A stretch of 64,000 bases of DNA from Amphibalanus amphitrite. Its lineage: Eukaryota; Arthropoda; Thecostraca; Balanomorpha; Balanidae. The DNA is taken from NCBI RefSeq assembly GCF_019059575.1, contig NW_024882762.1, forward strand, positions 62,001 to 126,000, read 5' to 3'. Below the pieces are notes generated by a model. That model saw nothing but the letters and a program-made list of their open reading frames with translations. It ran no database searches and was not told the origin of the DNA. The position numbers and the translations under genes were made by a program. Positions 59,901 to 64,000 of the stretch are shown here, in pieces (position 1 is the stretch's first letter; the number at the start of each line of letters is the position of its first letter).

Positions 59901-62412
59901 TCTGCAGTTGCTTCATTAGCTGTAACTTACTCGACCTCAGTTCGCAATGTAGCATACCCAAATGACGATATTTTGCTGATCCTGTGCTATTTTTTTGCGG
60001 CTATCAAGTGTTGTCTTGCTGTGGTTGTCTTTGTTCGTGTCGCGGTTGCTGTTTTGCATGCAATACGTCAGTGGTCATGAGGTCATCCTGTTTGTGCAGC
60101 AGCTGGGGTTTCCTGCCCGGTGCGCTCGGTGACGCAGTTCGTGCCATTGGCTCAGTCTCAGCCATCACTGTTTACCGTTTTGTGGCTGCCTTGTCGGCGT
60201 TCTTTCCGTTTGCCTGGCGCCTGTCTGCCTAGCTGCTGTATCATACACAGACTGGCTGTGGAGTTTACATTGCCCGCGACTCTCCGATGTGTGCCTTCTG
60301 TGTTCTGGGCGCTGACTTGATAAAACAAGGTCAAAGCCCGCCCGGCCCTTCTCAACCCGTCTGTTTGACCCTTCCCGGCTCGTCTGTTCCCAGCTCGGCC
60401 CGGCGGCACGCGATGACGCTGAACCTAGCCGCCGACTACCCGGCCTCGTGTCCGCGAATCTCAGCCGACCTGCCGGTCGAGCTCACCGTCTCCTGGCACA
60501 AGGTCAGTTGGTATCTTACATCGACTGATAAGACTGATGGACTGATGAGTGATGATACTTATTGGTCATGTCTTGCTGAATCTATAGGTACTCTCATCCG
60601 TCACTTCTTATTCCGTATCGTTTCTTTAAGTAGCCGTTAACCGTAACGTACATTTGACCACCTATATGGCTTCCACTGAGATCCACTGACGACTCTATTT
60701 CCATCATATCGCAGGGCAGCACTCTGCTGGACATCTACCAGCGTTTTGAGGAGGCCGTGGACAAGTACCAGGACTTTTGGACGGCGCTGGACCGGCTGGA
60801 CGCTCAGCTATGGGTGGTGGACCCCGAGAGCCCCTCCAGACGAGACACCCGACGGCGCATCGTCATCAGTGAGACAAAAACATCAGTCATCAGCCCAGAA
60901 ATCGATGTGGGCTTGGGGTCTACCTAGATAGTAGATGGTGGAGTGTAAAGCGATTAGGTACCGCAATATGCACTGCACCACAGACTAGTCAAATGAGCCG
61001 GGGCGCTAGGGGGTGCGGGTGGGGATACAGTCGAGACGTGAGCCGTCTGTGACATCATGCGATATTTAGTTCTCGGCCAGACTGCAAAGTATGGCAATTT
61101 CGACGAGATCTCGTCGGTGCGGGCTTGTCCGGCTGGTGCGGATTTTGGAGTGGTGAGGTGCGGATTTTGCCTGGTGCGGTGCGGATTTGGCTTGGACCTT
61201 GATGCGGTGCGGACTTCGCTTGGTCTTCTTACCCGGCCGGGTTTCCTTGTTGACTGTTCTTTGGAAAGCCCTACAAATGCGTGCCAGCCACGGTGACGCA
61301 CGGTGATGGAGAAAGGTTTTAAATTTACTCTACGAACTAACAATTGCGGCAGAACAAATCCATTCTCGCCTCGGAAATTAACGTGATGACGACGTCATTA
61401 GAACGAAGACTGGTTGCAGTGGTAGATGTAGATGTAGATGTAGATCGGGGTATAGCCTTTGTAATGGCGGTAACTGGTATGTCACATTTGCGAGCAGCTG
61501 GTTTGAATTGCCAATCAGCACGCTACTTTGGAATGACGTCATTAGTTTTACTCATACGAAAGTTCGTTGGGGCGATTTTATCAAGGCTCGTCAAATTCAC
61601 ACGTGACATTTAGCATGTAGAAGGCCCACAGAGAGGGGAGAAGTTCCGAATGTCACGTGACCCAATATGCCCTCCGGCGCCCTTTTGTCACCGGCGTCCG
61701 TCTATTTGCTCTATTTCAAACTTCCGGTACAAGTGCGCGGCGCGGTCCCGTGGTGAGCGTTGCTCGTGAAACTGAAATTGGAGGGGGAATAATTATAGTG
61801 AGATGAATGAAGTCCCTTGCATTATAATTGCCTGTGGGTTCGGTGCGCATATTTTGGGCCCTCGGCTCGCTTTGGTGCGGATTTTCCGGCTCAGTTTAAA
61901 GGGTTGGTGCGGATTTTGAACTTGGGCCGGTGCGCCTCGTCGACCTGCGTGCCATACTTTGCAGTCTGGGTTCTCGGGTTACCTTTTCGGAATGTGCAGA
62001 CAATCCTGAGTCCTGACAATAGCATTCTGTGTTGGTTGTTAACGGCTCCTCTGTCTGTCTCCGCCTTACCGGTTGGTGAATACTGGGCAGCTCAACATAA
62101 CGATTGGCCACCCGCGCTGTGGAGCAATATATCACCCTTCCACGTTAGTTCTGAAAGTAACAGTAGGTACACCCTTCTGTCTCCAGCAGGCCTTGGAGGT
62201 GATCGTGGGTCATCATGTCCTGTCCCCAGCTGCTGTCCTGTCTGCCGACTGCCAGACGTTGACTGGATCTCATTCTGTCTCCTTCAGGCGGTCAGCTTTC
62301 CCTGGAGGTGACTGTGGATCCTCTCTACCCGTCGTCAGTGCCCGGCTGTCGGTTTCTGGGAGCGGAGACGGCCGCCGCCGCTCTTCGAGACAAACTGGCC
62401 AGAGAGATTGAC
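56967..62412 (+). CDS. FANCL: FANCL homologue, 7 predicted exons (RING exons not in window)
   Basis: FANCL is the E3 ligase of the Fanconi anaemia core complex that monoubiquitinates FANCD2/FANCI in interstrand-crosslink repair. Predicted coding exons are 56967-57059, 57776-57880, 58224-58280, 58625-58800, 60394-60502, 60715-60868 and 62288-62412, with GT-AG edges and compatible phases. Exon 5 (ARRHAMTLNLAADYP), exon 6 (FWTALDRLDAQLWVVDPESP, then TRRRI) and exon 7 (LSLEVTVDPLYPSSVPGCRF, then LGAE) align well with the UBC-RWD/DRWD core of animal FANCL. Exon 4 (LRELGTRHVTASASDLSW) fits just upstream. Exons 1-3 correspond more loosely to the ELF domain. The C-terminal RING finger, needed for E2 binding, was not found up to 64000 and probably lies beyond the right edge. 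Intron 6 carries a hAT element. Confidence 0.85.
58925..59560 (+). repeat. Pyrimidine-rich degenerate minisatellite in FANCL intron 4
   Basis: Many imperfect copies of CCGTCTCC or CCCGTCTCTG-type words recur every 20-40 bases, with a strong C/T bias on the plus strand. Several plus-strand frames here are products of this composition. A GC-rich block follows at 59540-59760 without a recognisable protein. Confidence 0.5.
61077..61969. mobile_element. hAT-type element (893 bp) in FANCL intron 6
   Basis: The ends CCAGACTGCAAAGTATGGCA and TGCCATACTTTGCAGTCTGG are exact inverted copies, with an exact 8-bp duplication GTTCTCGG (61069-61076 and 61970-61977). Subterminal parts have repeated GGTGCGGATTTT words at both ends. 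A TGACGTCA lies at 61534. A truncated copy of the 154-bp MITE sits inside at 61568-61699. No transposase. Confidence 0.88.
61568..61699. mobile_element. Truncated copy of the 48434 MITE
   Basis: On the complement it reads GGACGCCGGTGACAAAAGGG and follows 48434-48587, including CTTCTACATGCTAAA and GTCACGTG, but the other end is missing. Confidence 0.65.
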
Positions 62413-64000
62413 GTGAGTTTATTATGCGGACACTGCGATAGCTTCCCATCCTGCCGGACACACCAGATACATGCTCTGTGACGTCCAATAAACCAATACC
62501 CATACACTCGTGGCTATGGGCTTTAGACACTCGTGGTTAGAATGTTAGACACAACAGTGCACTCGTGGTTAAACTTAAATCATGGACCTAGCGGTATGAT
62601 CGCCTTATGCTCATGCCTCCGCCGTCCTCTCAATATTCTACCACCCTGTCTGGTCTTCGGCAGCGCCGCCGCCGCCGCTGCCGCTGCGGTTAGCCACCAG
62701 CCCCGGGTGACATCACTGAGCCGCGCCGCCGGACCGGACCGAGCCTATCTGCGCCGCACGCAGCTGGCGGGTGGATGGCACCGCCGTGTCCGCCGGCGGT
62801 GGTCCGGTTTGGTTCGTCCGGCGCGCGGACCAAGGCTAGCGGCCCGTTTTATTTTTATTTGTTTTTTGGAGACTGAGGTTCGTATTCTTCTTAGATGAAT
62901 GAAGGAAATGGAACATAGGAATGGGATATTATGGTCTGTGTTCAGATCAGTCGACTGTTGGGAAGAAGAGTGGAATTGCTACATCAAATCATGCATCATT
63001 ATAAGCATGATCACAGTCGTCAAGTATATGCTCAAATGCAGTATAATGTTTAAGCCGAAGAATACGGTGGTGCTTTGTGCTGAACAAATCACGCAGTTCT
63101 TGAAAGATGCGCTTATATAGATATTAAAATTGGATGAAAACAATAGCGTCTTCACTTGTTGGAATGGTCCCTCAAATCTCTGCCACTCAAGGGGCTGCCA
63201 AAACTACGCAAAAAATGAATGTCCATTCGCCAGTTAAACGTTTTTTTTCATGTAGGTTATTGACTAGCGCAAAACTCCTTTTGCAACTTGATGCTATCCT
63301 GTAATAACTAACGATCTGGTGGTTCCGAAAAAATGAGGTCGAGTCTAGACGCAATCGAATAATAAATTAGTGCTATGATTATTGTGACCATTGCCTTCGG
63401 TGGTTAAATGATTGCAGAACAAACCGTCTTTTGTCTAATACATAAACCTAAAGTCAACAAACTTGCAGCCAATATTGCAAATATGAGGGCCTGGCCGCCT
63501 GAGGACCTGTAATTTGAAAGTTATGTAGTGAAACGTAAAACGAGACGCTTTCTGGGTGCGTGGGTGTTGCACTGTGTGGCAACTTTCGACTGATACGCTG
63601 TAAAGCGTAGTGAAGCTGCGATCGATTTATAAAGAATGCCTTCTGGAAATGCTGCTTGTGCGCTGAAGGTATTGATTCTGAAAACAATCATAGATTGTCA
63701 TTTGTTGTATTTTCTTTGCAAGTTCGATCGGACATTTGAACGCCGAACACATTCGTAACCAGGCTCTTAACTGGCGCACGCTCCGCAAAGCCAAAACTAA
63801 GCACGTCGACACTGGTAAATCACAACGTAGGTCATGCATATTCTCCTCGAGGCAGTGTGTATTAGTTCACTATGGCAGTGATGAGGGTCAAGTTATTCTT
63901 TGAGCGCAGATCTTCTATACATCAGCTGGCGATTGAGAATCCCGCCCAGCCAGTCCTATCGACCCAGGAACCATCATCCCTTCACCTTAGCCTTCTCATC
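62413..64000. other. FANCL intron 7 or downstream sequence
   Basis: No RING-type Cys/His exon is visible. A GC-rich alanine-coding stretch (about 62660-62850) and AT-rich DNA follow. I recognise no other gene or element. Confidence 0.4.

Noticed and set aside
59525-59961. Arg-rich frames on both strands
   Set aside because: A GC-rich intronic block of FANCL; frames on both strands are equally open and neither resembles a protein family.

Overview
This is eukaryotic, almost certainly animal, nuclear DNA. Genes have GT-AG introns, the conserved proteins are metazoan, and there is an interstitial (TTAGG)n array, the usual arthropod telomere repeat. I infer an arthropod, possibly a crustacean; the species cannot be fixed from the window. 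There is nothing prokaryotic and no CRISPR array.

Conserved genes. On the minus strand at the left edge lies a truncated MUS81 (structure-specific endonuclease; helix-hairpin-helix and winged-helix halves present, nuclease domain off the edge). CIR1, a CBF1-interacting corepressor homologue, is on the plus strand at 48746-49885. WDR1/AIP1, the actin-disassembly WD40 protein, is on the minus strand at 54275-56074. FANCL starts at 56967 on the plus strand; seven exons are in the window and the RING exons are not. AIP1 and FANCL are divergent, with under 0.9 kb between start codons. CIR1 and AIP1 are each a single open exon.

THAP cluster (13.7-45.8 kb). There are two complete multi-exon genes (13765-19542 and 39361-45766). 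Each has a C2CH THAP zinc finger made by two exons, plus one long last exon carrying a coiled coil and a segment resembling the helix-turn-helix region of P-element/THAP9 transposases. Between them are a THAP two-exon module without its own last exon (30403-32470) and an orphan THAP half-exon (34969-35048). All splice phases are compatible, so exon sharing or tandem-THAP proteins are possible.

Mobile DNA fills most of the rest. The main items are: a CR1/L2-like LINE (about 8.87-13.3 kb, minus) whose ORF1 and ORF2 share one frame, split by a single UGA-CUA stop with no AUG before the endonuclease; a 5.6-kb palindromic element in a (TA)n tract that holds a hAT element which holds a smaller TIR element; a fold-back element with tandem-repeat arms and a 9-bp flanking repeat, whose loop carries a hairpin and the (TTAGG)n array; several TTAA-flanked families, including two pairs that share one TTAA; hAT-type elements with 8-bp duplications; and small MITEs. 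Eleven perfect TGACGTCA palindromes were found by eye, all inside such elements and in several unrelated families.

All calls come from reading the sequence by eye; exon boundaries and element classes are predictions.
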